Positions 40,991-49,395 of a stretch of DNA of 64,000 bases are shown piece by piece. How positions within the stretch are numbered: position 1 is the first letter of the stretch; each line of letters begins with the position of its first letter. Both the position numbers and the translations under genes were made by a program. The stretch comes from JBFLVU01 sp037444825 (lineage in GTDB: Bacteria > Acidobacteriota > UBA4820 > DSQY01), in the NCBI GenBank assembly GCA_037444825.1, contig JBBILR010000004.1, forward strand, positions 1 to 64,000. Reading direction: 5' to 3'. A model generated the notes under the pieces. That model was not told the DNA's origin. It made no database searches and saw only the letters and a program-made list of their open reading frames with translations.

Positions 40991-42223
40991 ATGGCCGAAC
41001 GCCTTCCCATGCCCCCGCCCCCCTTCGCCCTCCTCTCCGACGCCGAGGGGGTGGGGCGCGGGTGGGGCTTCTCCCTTCTCCTCACCCGGCCCGCCGCCGA
41101 GGTGAGGGGCGGCGCCCGGGGCCTGTTCCTGAGGCGGCGCGGCTTCCGGCGGGCCTTTCCCGGAAACCCCCTCTCGGCGCTGGACCAGGTCCTGCGCCTC
41201 GCCGAGGAGGGGGCGCCGCCGGGGGCCCTCTGGGTGGTGGCGCTGGGCTACGACCTGAGGCGGGCGGCGGAGCGCTTCCGGGAGACCGCCGGGGACGACC
41301 TGGGCCTTCCCTGGCTTCACGCCTTTCTCTTCGAAAAACGCCGCCCCTTCTCCCTTCCCGCCGCTCCGCCGGCTTGCCCGCCCCTCCCGAGGCGGTGGGT
41401 CTCCCGCCCTTCCCGAAGGGCCTTCCTCCGCGGGGTGGAGGCGATCCGGGAGGCGGAGCGGGCGGGGGAGGTCTACGAAGTGAACCTTACCCGGCGGGTG
41501 GAGGCCCCTTTCCGCGCCTCCGCGTGGAGGCTCTTCCTCGGCCAGCTCCCCAAGGCCCGGCCGGCCTTCGGCGGCCTGCTCCACGCGGGGGGGTACCGCC
41601 TTCTCTGCCTCTCCCCGGAGCGCTTCCTGCGACGGGAGGGGAACCGGGTCCGGACCGAGCCCATCAAGGGGACGGCCCCGAGAGGGCGCACCCCGGAGGA
41701 GGACCTCCGCCTCTCCCGCCGCCTCCTCGAGGGGGAGAAGGAGGGGGCGGAGCTGGCCATGGCGGTGGACGTGGCCCGGAACGACCTGGGGCGGGTGGCG
41801 GTGCCGGGGACGGTTCGCACGAATCCGGCCCGGGCGCTCCTCACCCTTCCGTACGTCCACCACCTGTACGGCCGCGTGGAGGCCGAACTCCGGGCGGATG
41901 TGGGCCTGGGGGACCTCCTCCGGGCCTCCTTCCCGGGCGCCTCGGTGACGGGGGCGCCCAAGATCCGGGCCATGGGGTGGATCGACCGGCTGGAGAAAAA
42001 GACGAGGGGCCTGTACTGCGGCGCCTTCGGGTGGATGGAGCCCGGGGGGGAGCGCCTCGACCTCTGCCTCACCATCCGGACGGCGGAGATCCTGAGAGAA
42101 AGGCTGATCTACCACGTGGGCGGGGGGATCACCCTGGACTCCGATCCCCTCGCCGAATGGCGGGAAACGGAGGCGAAGGCGGCCTTCCTCCGGGGCGGGG
42201 AGGGCCGCCTTCGGGCACCCTGA
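40991..42223 (+). CDS. pabB: Aminodeoxychorismate synthase component I (PabB)
   Basis: A 410-residue chorismate-utilising enzyme. The conserved C-terminal core has LSPERFLRREGNRVRTEPIKGT, MAVDVARNDLGRV, the GASVTGAPK motif and YCGAFGWMEPGG. PIKGT, with Lys, is typical of PabB rather than anthranilate synthase (PIAGT). It makes 4-amino-4-deoxychorismate for folate, using ammonia from a PabA partner that is not in this window. It is divergent from the FKBP gene and 25 nt upstream of sixA. Confidence 0.9.
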   Translation: MAERLPMPPPPFALLSDAEGVGRGWGFSLLLTRPAAEVRGGARGLFLRRRGFRRAFPGNPLSALDQVLRLAEEGAPPGALWVVALGYDLRRAAERFRETAGDDLGLPWLHAFLFEKRRPFSLPAAPPACPPLPRRWVSRPSRRAFLRGVEAIREAERAGEVYEVNLTRRVEAPFRASAWRLFLGQLPKARPAFGGLLHAGGYRLLCLSPERFLRREGNRVRTEPIKGTAPRGRTPEEDLRLSRRLLEGEKEGAELAMAVDVARNDLGRVAVPGTVRTNPARALLTLPYVHHLYGRVEAELRADVGLGDLLRASFPGASVTGAPKIRAMGWIDRLEKKTRGLYCGAFGWMEPGGERLDLCLTIRTAEILRERLIYHVGGGITLDSDPLAEWRETEAKAAFLRGGEGRLRAP

Positions 42224-42248
42224 ACGCGGTTGTTTCGAAGGAGAAACC

Positions 42249-42701
42249 ATGGACCTGATCCTGTGGCGCCACGCGGAAGCGGAGGACGGGTGGCCCGACG
42301 AGGCCCGCCCCCTCACCGCCCGGGGGAAGAAGCAGGCCCTCCGGGCGGCCCAATGGCTCGAGAAGCGCCTGCCCCCGAAGTTCACGCTCCTCGTGAGCCC
42401 GGCGGTGAGGGCCCGGGAAACGGCGGCTCCCCTCTCGGAGGAGGGGCGGGTGGAGGAGCGGGTGGGCGTGGGGGCCCGGGCCCCCGGCCTCCTCGAGGCC
42501 GCCGGCTGGCCCAAGGGCGAGGGCACGGTGGTGGTGGTGGGCCACCAGCCGACGCTGGGGGAGGCGGCGGGGATCCTCCTGACCCGGGAAGCCGTTCCCC
42601 TGCGGATTCGCAAGGGGGCCCTCTGGTGGTTCCGGGTCAAGCGGAAGGGCGACCTCTGGGAGACCACCCTCCTGTCGGTGGTGGACCCCGACCTCGGCTG
42701 A
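42249..42701 (+). CDS. sixA: Phosphohistidine phosphatase SixA-like
   Basis: A 150-residue histidine-phosphatase-fold protein. The N-terminal LILWRHAEAE carries the catalytic His of the RHG/RHA motif, SPAVRARETA follows, and VVVGHQPTL has the second His. The small size without other domains fits SixA, which dephosphorylates histidine-phosphotransfer proteins. Its position just before a sigma-54 response regulator and downstream of folate gene pabB does not show a clear pathway link. Confidence 0.88.
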   Translation: MDLILWRHAEAEDGWPDEARPLTARGKKQALRAAQWLEKRLPPKFTLLVSPAVRARETAAPLSEEGRVEERVGVGARAPGLLEAAGWPKGEGTVVVVGHQPTLGEAAGILLTREAVPLRIRKGALWWFRVKRKGDLWETTLLSVVDPDLG

Positions 42702-42715
42702 GGGGCCGGGGAGCC

Positions 42716-42732
42716 TGGCATTCCCCTTGCTT
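42716..42732 (+). promoter_or_regulatory. Sigma-54 (-24/-12) promoter of the NtrC-family regulator
   Basis: CTGGCATTCCCCTTGCTT (from 42715) has GG (42717-42718) and GC (42729-42730) separated by exactly 10 nt, in good agreement with YTGGCAC-N5-TTGCW. Predicted transcription start is about 42742, 24 nt before the ATG. Confidence 0.72.
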
Positions 42733-42744
42733 GAAGGGTAACCT

Positions 42745-42763
42745 TGGCACGGAGGGTATGCCA
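42745..42763. promoter_or_regulatory. Inverted repeat spanning the ribosome site of the sigma-54 regulator
   Basis: TGGCA (42745-42749) and TGCCA (42759-42763) enclose 9 nt that contain the ribosome site GGAGGG. It could be a weak leader hairpin or an autoregulatory operator at the start of the transcript. Confidence 0.4.
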
Positions 42764-42765
42764 GA

Positions 42766-44196
42766 ATGACACGGGGTACGCTCCTCATCCTGGAGGACGA
42801 GGCGGAGAACCTTCGAAGCCTCACCCGGGCCCTCGAGAAGGTGGGCTTCAAGGTCCACCCCTTCGCCGACGCGGTGGAGGGCCTGCGCCACCTGGAGGAG
42901 CACGGCGGCATCGACCTCGTGGTCACGGACCTCCGCATGCCCGGCATGGACGGCATGGAGGTGCTCCGGCGCATCAAGCGGAACGATCCCGCCCTGCCGG
43001 TCCTGCTGATCACGGCCTTCGGCTCGGTGGAGTCGGCGGTGGAGGCCATGAAGGTGGGGGCCGACGATTACCTCGCCAAGCCGGTGGACCTCTACGAGTT
43101 CCGGCGCCGGGTCCAGGCGCTGGTGGAACGGCGCCGCCTCAAGGTGGAGGTGGACGAGCTGAAGGCGAGGCTCGACGAGCGGTACGGCTTCGAGCGGATC
43201 ATCGGCTCCTCCCCCCCCATGCGGGAACTCTTCGAGCAGATCCGCATGGTGGCCCCCACGAGGGCCACGGTCCTCCTCCACGGGGAGTCGGGGACCGGCA
43301 AGGAGCTCATCGCCAACGCCATCCACCAGAACTCCGATCGCAAGCGCGCCCGCTTTCTTCCCATCAACTGCGCCGCCATCCCCGCCACCCTTATGGAGAG
43401 CGAGCTCTTCGGCCACGAGAAGGGGGCCTTCACCGGGGCCGACCGGGCCCATCCCGGAAAGTTCGAACAGGCCCACGGAGGGACCCTCTTTCTCGACGAG
43501 ATCGGGGAGCTGAACCTGGATCTCCAGGCCAAGCTCCTCCGGGTCCTGGAGGAACGGGTGGTGACCCGCGTGGGGGGGGCCCAGGCCATCCCCGTGGACG
43601 TGCGGATCGTCACCGCCACCAACCGGGACCTCTCCCGCATGGCGGCGGAGGGGCGCTTCCGGGAGGACCTCCTCTACCGCCTGAAGGTGGTGGAGCTGCG
43701 CATCCCCCCCCTGCGGGAGCGGCGGGAGGACATCCCCCTTCTCAGCCACGCCTTCGTGGCCCAGATCGCCAGGGAGTACGGCAAGCCGGTGCGGAGCCTC
43801 TCGCCGGAGGTGGTGCGGGCCCTGCAGGAGTACTCCTGGCCGGGGAACGTCCGCGAACTCAAGAACGTCATCGAGCGCATGGTGATCTTCTGCTCCGAGG
43901 AGGAACTCCGCGAGGTCCACCTGCCCGCCGAACTGAGGCCCGCCCTCCCGCCCCTGCCCGCCCAGGCCGGGACGCCCGCCGGGCCGGCGGAGCCATCTCC
44001 GCCTACCGCCCCCGTACCCATCCGTCCCCTGGAAGACCTGGAGCGGGAGGCCATTCTGAGGACCTTGGAAAAGACCGGAGGGAACAAGACCCAAGCCGCC
44101 CGCATTCTGGGCATCGGCCTGAGGACCCTCCACCGGAAGCTGAAGATCTACCGGATGGAAACGACGCCCATGCAGGATGAAAGGAGCACCCCATGA
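42766..44196 (+). CDS. NtrC-family sigma-54-dependent response regulator
   Basis: A 476-residue activator. The receiver domain (about 1-120) has phospho-acceptor Asp55 (VVTDLRMPG) and the invariant Lys in LAKPVD. The AAA+ domain (about 145-375) has Walker A GESGTGKE, the sigma-54-contacting loop GAFTGA (220-225) and the Walker B region GGTLFLDEIGEL. A Pro-rich linker leads to a Fis-type helix-turn-helix (about 430-465, GNKTQAARILGIGLRTLHRKL). It is preceded by a sigma-54-type promoter, implying autoactivation, and coupled by ATGA overlap to an HtrA protease. A cell-envelope stress circuit is plausible. Its kinase is not adjacent. Confidence 0.94.
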   Translation: MTRGTLLILEDEAENLRSLTRALEKVGFKVHPFADAVEGLRHLEEHGGIDLVVTDLRMPGMDGMEVLRRIKRNDPALPVLLITAFGSVESAVEAMKVGADDYLAKPVDLYEFRRRVQALVERRRLKVEVDELKARLDERYGFERIIGSSPPMRELFEQIRMVAPTRATVLLHGESGTGKELIANAIHQNSDRKRARFLPINCAAIPATLMESELFGHEKGAFTGADRAHPGKFEQAHGGTLFLDEIGELNLDLQAKLLRVLEERVVTRVGGAQAIPVDVRIVTATNRDLSRMAAEGRFREDLLYRLKVVELRIPPLRERREDIPLLSHAFVAQIAREYGKPVRSLSPEVVRALQEYSWPGNVRELKNVIERMVIFCSEEELREVHLPAELRPALPPLPAQAGTPAGPAEPSPPTAPVPIRPLEDLEREAILRTLEKTGGNKTQAARILGIGLRTLHRKLKIYRMETTPMQDERSTP

Positions 44197-45713
44197 AGAC
44201 CCTCAAGATCCTCTCCCTGGCCGCCCTGGGGACCCTCCTGGTCCTGGCCGGATTCGGCCTGGCCCAGCTCGGGAACGTGAGCGCCCCCACCGCCCACGCC
44301 GTCACCGCCCCCCCTCCGCCAGGGGCCCAGGCCTCCGCCGGCGCGCCCGCCCTTCCCGGCTTCGCCGACGTGGCGGAGCGGGTGAACCCCGCCGTGGTGG
44401 CCATCACCGCCCTCAGCGTCCAGGGGGACAAGAAGGGCCAGGAGGACGACCCGGAGGAGGACCCCTTCGCCAACCCCTTCCAGTTCTTTTTCGGGACGCC
44501 GCACCCGCCCATCCCGCGGGGAACGCCGCCGGTGGAGGAGGCGGGGGGGAGCGGCTTTCTCATCAGCCCCGACGGCTACATCCTCACGAACAACCACGTC
44601 ATCGAAGGGGCCAGCAAGGTCCGGGTGACCCTGGACGAGGACCGGACCTTCGAGGCCAAGGTGGTGGGCCAGGACAAGGAGACCGACGTGGCCCTCCTGA
44701 AGATCGAGGGGAAGAACCTCCCCACCGTCCCCCTGGGGGACTCCGACGAGATCCGCCCCGGCGACTGGGTCATGGCGGTGGGCAACCCGCTCATGTACAG
44801 CCACACGGTGACGGTGGGGGTCATCTCCGCCAAGGGTCGGCGGATCTCCTCCAGCTCCCTGGACGACTTCCTCCAGACCGACGCCGCCATCAACTTCGGC
44901 AACTCCGGCGGCCCCCTGGTGAACACCCGGGGGGAGGTGGTGGGCATCAGCACCGCCATCACCCGGAGCGACTTCCGCGGGCGCGTGGTGGAGGGCATCG
45001 GCTTCGCCATCCCCATCAACCTCGTCAAGGCCCAGCTGGACCAGCTCAAGACCAAGGGCAAGGTGGAGCGCGGCTACCTCGGGGTGCGGGTGGGCCCCGT
45101 GGACCAGGACGCCAGGGACTACTACCGGAAGACCTACGGCCTGGATCTTTCCGGAGGGGCGTTGGTCCAGAGCGTGGACGAGAAGACCCCCGCCGCCAAG
45201 GCCGGGATGAAGAAGGGCGACATCATCGTCAAGGTGGAGGGACAGGAGATCCAGGACAGCCGCCAGCTTCCCCACAAGATCGCCGCCTACCCGCCCGGCA
45301 AGACCATCTCCGTGGAGGTCCTTCGGGAAGGGGAGCGCAGGACCCTGCGGATCACCCTCGGCGACCGGGCCAAGGGCCTGGAAGGCGAGGCGGAGCCCGA
45401 ATCCGGAACAGAAGAAAAGGAAAGCCAGGACGCGCTGGGCATCACCGTCCAGAACCTGACCCCCCAGCTCAGGGCCCTGTACCGGCTCCCCGACGACCTG
45501 AGCGGCGTGGTGATCACCTCCGTGGACCCCAAGTCCAACGCCTACACCAAGGGGGTCCGGGAGGGGATGGTCCTCTCGGAGCTCAACGGCAAGCCCGTCT
45601 CCAACGTGCGGGAGTACAAGGCCGCCGCCTCCTCCGTGAAGAGCGGCGACCCCGTCAGCCTGTACGTCTCCGACGCCCGGGGCGGGGTGTACCTCTACTT
45701 CCGCGCCGGCTGA
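44193..45713 (+). CDS. HtrA/Deg-family periplasmic serine protease
   Basis: A 506-residue protein with an N-terminal signal (about 5-28), a trypsin-like domain with the catalytic triad His135 (TNNHVI), Asp165 (ETDVALL) and Ser238 (GNSGGP), and two PDZ domains (about 285-375 and 405-500). This is the DegP/DegQ/MucD layout. It degrades or refolds misfolded envelope proteins. The start overlaps the response regulator stop (ATGA), so protease and regulator are made together. An intrinsic terminator follows at 45736. Confidence 0.94.
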   Translation: MKTLKILSLAALGTLLVLAGFGLAQLGNVSAPTAHAVTAPPPPGAQASAGAPALPGFADVAERVNPAVVAITALSVQGDKKGQEDDPEEDPFANPFQFFFGTPHPPIPRGTPPVEEAGGSGFLISPDGYILTNNHVIEGASKVRVTLDEDRTFEAKVVGQDKETDVALLKIEGKNLPTVPLGDSDEIRPGDWVMAVGNPLMYSHTVTVGVISAKGRRISSSSLDDFLQTDAAINFGNSGGPLVNTRGEVVGISTAITRSDFRGRVVEGIGFAIPINLVKAQLDQLKTKGKVERGYLGVRVGPVDQDARDYYRKTYGLDLSGGALVQSVDEKTPAAKAGMKKGDIIVKVEGQEIQDSRQLPHKIAAYPPGKTISVEVLREGERRTLRITLGDRAKGLEGEAEPESGTEEKESQDALGITVQNLTPQLRALYRLPDDLSGVVITSVDPKSNAYTKGVREGMVLSELNGKPVSNVREYKAAASSVKSGDPVSLYVSDARGGVYLYFRAG

Positions 45714-45735
45714 CGTTTCCGGGGCGCTTCTTCCC

Positions 45736-45767
45736 GGGGCACCTCCTTCGGGGGGTGCCCCTTTTTT
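45736..45767 (+). terminator. Intrinsic terminator after the HtrA gene (UUCG loop)
   Basis: An 11-bp stem from GGGGCACCTCC (45736-45746) to GGGGGTGCCCC (45751-45761), containing one T-G pair, closes a TTCG tetraloop. TTTTTT follows. Confidence 0.93.
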
Positions 45768-45872
45768 CACGGCCTTCCCAGGGCCGGGGGGCGCGGGAAA
45801 GGGGATCCGCCTCCCAGCGGGGCCCCCGGGGCCTCCTTTCCTCCGAAGGGCCGTTCCCGTCCCGGTAATTCC

Positions 45873-45901
45873 TTGACCGCACAAGCCTTTCCGCCTATAC
45901 T
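45873..45901 (+). promoter_or_regulatory. Sigma-70 promoter of the lysS-lol-bam-lpx operon
   Basis: TTGACC (45873-45878), a 17-nt spacer and TATACT (45896-45901), close to consensus. The expected start is near 45908, 18 nt before the lysS TTG codon. Confidence 0.75.
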
Positions 45902-45925
45902 GCCGCTTCCTCGTGAGGGGCGGTC

Positions 45926-47422
45926 TTGGAAGACGAACTCATCGCCGAACGACGACGAAAACTGGAAGCGTGGCGGGAGGCCTTTCCGGGGTGCCTCCCG
46001 CTCCGGTACGAGACGGACGCCTCCCTGGAGGAGGTCCTCCGCCGGTGGGGCGGCCGGTCCGCCGAGGAGCTGGCGGCCTCCCCCCCGCCGCTCCGGGCGG
46101 CCGGGCGGCTCGTGGCCCTGAGGAAGATGGGGAAGCTGACCTTCGGCCACCTCCAGGAGGGCGGGGCCCGCCTCCAAATCCTCTTCGAGAAGGGCCGGCT
46201 GGGGGACCTGTACGGCAAGCTGGCCCTTCTGGACGTGGGGGACTGGCTGGGGGTCCGGGGGACCCTCTTCCGCACCCGAACCGGGGAACTCACGGTGATG
46301 GTGGAGGAGCTGACCCCCCTCCAGAAGTGTTTGAGGCCCTTGCCGGAGAAGTGGCACGGCCTCAAGGACGTGGAGCAGCGATACCGCCAGCGCCACCTGG
46401 ACCTCACCGTCAACGGGGAGAGCCTCCCCCGCTTCCGGGCCCGCCACCGCATGGTGGCGGCCCTGCGCGCCTTCATGGCGGAGCACGGGTACGAGGAGGT
46501 GGAGACCCCCATGCTCCACCCCCTGGCGGGGGGGGCGGCGGCCCGGCCCTTCGTCACCCACCACAACGCCCTGGACTGCGACCTGTACCTGAGGATCGCC
46601 CCCGAGCTCTACCTCAAGCGCCTCGTGGTCGGCGGCATGCCGCGGGTCTTCGAGATCAACCGGAACTTCCGCAACGAGGGGATCGACACCAGCCACAACC
46701 CCGAGTTCACCATGATGGAGTTCTACCGGGCCTACGCCTCGGCGGAGGACCTCATGGCCTTCACCGAAGCGATGCTCCTGGACGTGGCCGTGAAGGTGAC
46801 CGGCTCCTCCCGCGTCTCCTTTCAAGGGGAGGAGATCTCCTTCGAGGCCCCCTTCCGCCGGCTCGACCTCCGGGAGGCGGCCCGCGCGGCCTTGGCCGAG
46901 GCCGGGGCGCCGAAAGACGCCGGAGAGACGGCGGAGGGGCGGGCCCTCTGGTGCCCCCGCCTGGGGATGAGCCCCGGCAAGGCCGCGACCCCCGAGAAGT
47001 TCCTCGTGGAAGCCTTCGAAACGCTGGTCCAGCCCCGCCTCCGAAACCCCACCTTCGTCACGGGCCACCCCGTGGAGGTCTCCCCCCTCTCCCGGCGGCG
47101 CCCGGCCGCCCAGGACACCGCCGACCGCTTCGAGCTCTTCGTGGCGGGGCTGGAGGTGGCCAACGGCTTCTCCGAGCTCAACGACCCCGAGGACCAGCGG
47201 AGCCGCTTCCGGGAGCAGGTGGCCGCCAAGGCCGGGGGGGACGAGGAGGCCATGGCCTACGACGAGGACTACTGCCAGACGCTGGAGTACGGCCTCCCCC
47301 CCACGGCGGGGGAAGGGCTCGGCATCGACCGGCTGGCCATGATCCTCACCGACACCCCCTCCATCCGGGACGTGATCCTCTTTCCCCTGCTCAAGCCCCT
47401 GCCCCCGGACGAAGCCCCATGA
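45926..47422 (+). CDS. lysS: Lysyl-tRNA synthetase, class II
   Basis: A 498-residue class II enzyme starting with TTG at 45926, the only start that fits the expected N-terminus. The OB-fold anticodon domain (about 55-140, LVALRKMGKLTFGHLQEGGA) is followed by the catalytic core with motif 2 (FEINRNFRNEGIDTSHNPEF), ELYLKRLVVGG and motif 3 (GEGLGIDRLAMIL). It charges tRNA-Lys with lysine. Genes for lipoprotein export overlap it directly (ATGA), an arrangement seen in other diderm lineages. Confidence 0.94.
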   Translation: MEDELIAERRRKLEAWREAFPGCLPLRYETDASLEEVLRRWGGRSAEELAASPPPLRAAGRLVALRKMGKLTFGHLQEGGARLQILFEKGRLGDLYGKLALLDVGDWLGVRGTLFRTRTGELTVMVEELTPLQKCLRPLPEKWHGLKDVEQRYRQRHLDLTVNGESLPRFRARHRMVAALRAFMAEHGYEEVETPMLHPLAGGAAARPFVTHHNALDCDLYLRIAPELYLKRLVVGGMPRVFEINRNFRNEGIDTSHNPEFTMMEFYRAYASAEDLMAFTEAMLLDVAVKVTGSSRVSFQGEEISFEAPFRRLDLREAARAALAEAGAPKDAGETAEGRALWCPRLGMSPGKAATPEKFLVEAFETLVQPRLRNPTFVTGHPVEVSPLSRRRPAAQDTADRFELFVAGLEVANGFSELNDPEDQRSRFREQVAAKAGGDEEAMAYDEDYCQTLEYGLPPTAGEGLGIDRLAMILTDTPSIRDVILFPLLKPLPPDEAP

Positions 47423-48651
47423 GCCTCGCGCTCTTCGTGGGGCGCCGCTACCTCCTGGCGCGGCGCCGCCAGGCCTTCATCTCGCTCATCACGCTGATTT
47501 CCGTGGCCGGGGTGGCCGTGGGGGTCATGGCCCTCATCGTGGCCCTGGCCGTCTCCACCGGTTTCACCACCCGGATCCGGGAGAAGATCCAGCTGCTCAA
47601 CGCCGACCTCAACGTGATGGGCGGCCTGGGGGACATGACCGAGGAGCAGGTCCGGCGGGCCGAGGAGATCCTCTCCGCCGACCGCCGGGTGCAGGCCTTC
47701 ACCCCGGTGGTCCTGGGGACGGGGCTGGTGGGCGGCCCCGCCACCCGGGTGGGGGTGGTGGCCAAGGTGGTGGGGGTCCAGCCGGAGACCCAGCGGGCGG
47801 TGGTGGACCTGGCCCCGCACCTTCAGGGTTCCGGGGCCCTGGGCCCCTTCCCCGACGGGAGCCGGGGGGCCGTTCTGGGGGCGGACCTGGCCGCCGAGCT
47901 GGGCGTGGCCCCGGGGGACACCGTCCAGCTCCTGGCGCCCCGCCTCACCCTGAGCCCCTTCGGCAACATCCCCCGCATCGTCCCCCTCAAGGTGACCGGC
48001 CTGCTCCGGACGGGGTACTACCTCTACGACACCGGCTTCGTCTTCGTGGACCTGGAGGGAGCCCGGGCCCTCTTCGCCGGCCCCGGGCGGGTCAGCTCCC
48101 TCCAGGTGCGCCTGAGGCCGGAGGCCTCGCTGGACGAGGTTCGGCGGGACCTGCAGGCCCGGCTGGGGGCCGATTTCCGGGTGCTGGACCTCATCGCCAC
48201 CAACGCGGAGTTCTTCAAGGCCCTGCGCATGGAGCGGGTCCTCCTCTTCCTCGCCATCGGCCTCATCGTCCTGGTGGCGGCCCTCAACATCGTCTCCACG
48301 CTGGTCCTCATGGTCATGGAAAAGGTCCGGGACATCGGCATCCTCCGGAGCATGGGGGCCTCGGCGGCGGACATCCGGCGGATCTTCCTCTTTCAGGGGA
48401 TGGTCATCGGGGCCGTGGGGACGGTCCTGGGGGCGGCGGCGGGGGTGGCGGCCTGCCTCCTGATGGACCGGTACCGCCTCATTCCCCTCTCCCTGGACGT
48501 CTACCCCCTCCCCTTCGTGCCCTTCGTCACCTCCCCGGGGCAGGTGGCCACGGTCTGCGCCTTCGCCTTGGGGGTCTCCTTCCTGGCCACCCTCTACCCC
48601 GCCAGCCGGGCCGCCGCCCTGGACCCGGTGGAAGCGCTGAGGTACGCCTGA
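47419..48651 (+). CDS. lolC: Lipoprotein-releasing ABC transporter permease LolC/LolE
   Basis: A 410-residue permease with the MacB/LolE topology: TM1 (about 20-45, FISLITLISVAGVAVGVMALIVALAV; one long helix), a large periplasmic domain, and three C-terminal helices (LAIGLIVLVAALNIVSTLVL, FLFQGMVIGAVGTVLGAAAG, and the last near 375-398). VMEKVRDIGILRSMGAS is the conserved coupling region for the ATPase. It extracts lipoproteins from the inner membrane for delivery to the outer membrane. Only one permease gene is present, so it probably works as a homodimer (LolF-like). It overlaps lysS and lolD. Confidence 0.9.
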   Translation: MSLALFVGRRYLLARRRQAFISLITLISVAGVAVGVMALIVALAVSTGFTTRIREKIQLLNADLNVMGGLGDMTEEQVRRAEEILSADRRVQAFTPVVLGTGLVGGPATRVGVVAKVVGVQPETQRAVVDLAPHLQGSGALGPFPDGSRGAVLGADLAAELGVAPGDTVQLLAPRLTLSPFGNIPRIVPLKVTGLLRTGYYLYDTGFVFVDLEGARALFAGPGRVSSLQVRLRPEASLDEVRRDLQARLGADFRVLDLIATNAEFFKALRMERVLLFLAIGLIVLVAALNIVSTLVLMVMEKVRDIGILRSMGASAADIRRIFLFQGMVIGAVGTVLGAAAGVAACLLMDRYRLIPLSLDVYPLPFVPFVTSPGQVATVCAFALGVSFLATLYPASRAAALDPVEALRYA

Positions 48652-49316
48652 TGCTCTCGGTGAACGGCCTCACGAAGAGTTACCTCTCGGGAAACCGCAC
48701 CCTCCCCATCCTCCGGGGGGTGGACCTGGCGGTGGCCGAGGGGGAGACGGTGGCCCTCACCGGCCCCTCCGGGGTGGGGAAGTCCACCCTCCTGCACCTG
48801 GTGGCGGGGCTGGACCGCCCCGACGGCGGTTCCATCCGGGTGGGAGGCGTGGACGTGGCCTCCCTGCGGGGGGCGGAGGCCGACGCCTTCCGCCGCCGCA
48901 CGGTGGGGATCGTCTACCAGTTCCACTTTCTCCTGCCGGAGTTCACCGCCCTGGAGAACGTCCTCATGGCGGCGGTGGTGGCCGGGGAGCGCCCCCGGGC
49001 CGCCCGGGAGCGGGCCCGGGCCCTCCTTCGGGAGGTGGGGCTTGCGGAGCGGGAAGACCACCTTCCCTCCGGGCTCTCCGGGGGGGAGCAGCAGCGGGTG
49101 GCCCTGGCTCGGGCCCTGTTGAACGGCCCCCGCCTCCTCCTGGCCGACGAACCGACGGGCAACCTGGACGAGGAGACGGCCGCCCAGGTCTTCGGCCTCC
49201 TCCTCGACCTCCGAAAACGGCTAAAGCTCACGGTGCTCCTCGCCACCCACAACGCCTCCCTGGCGGCGGCCTGCGACCGCTCCGTCCGCCTCCACGAGGG
49301 CCGGATCGTCCCGTAA
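48651..49316 (+). CDS. lolD: Lipoprotein-releasing ABC transporter ATPase LolD
   Basis: A 221-residue ABC ATPase: Walker A GPSGVGKST (about 41-49), signature LSGGEQQRVALARAL, Walker B LLLADEPTGNLD and H-loop ATHN. The LolD-type segment VYQFHFLLPEFTALENV is present. Its ATG overlaps the permease stop (TGATG), so the two subunits are co-translated. Confidence 0.93.
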   Translation: MLSVNGLTKSYLSGNRTLPILRGVDLAVAEGETVALTGPSGVGKSTLLHLVAGLDRPDGGSIRVGGVDVASLRGAEADAFRRRTVGIVYQFHFLLPEFTALENVLMAAVVAGERPRAARERARALLREVGLAEREDHLPSGLSGGEQQRVALARALLNGPRLLLADEPTGNLDEETAAQVFGLLLDLRKRLKLTVLLATHNASLAAACDRSVRLHEGRIVP

Positions 49317-49346
49317 CCCCCTCTGCCCGAGGAGGTTGCCGGGCCA

Positions 49347-49375
49347 TGGATACCGCCGGGGCGGGATGGTATACT
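49347..49375 (+). promoter_or_regulatory. Internal extended -10 promoter before the clpC-like gene
   Basis: TGGTATACT (49367-49375) is an extended -10 element with TATACT and an upstream TG. A TGGATA (49347-49352) at 17-nt spacing may serve as -35. The start codon is 21 nt downstream. Confidence 0.55.
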
Positions 49376-49395
49376 TCCCCGGATCGGGGAGCCGG

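Noticed and set aside
42745..42762. TTGGCACGGAGGGTATGCC as a second sigma-54 promoter
   Set aside because: GG and GC are 12 nt apart rather than 10, and it overlaps the ribosome site; the element at 42716 fits properly.
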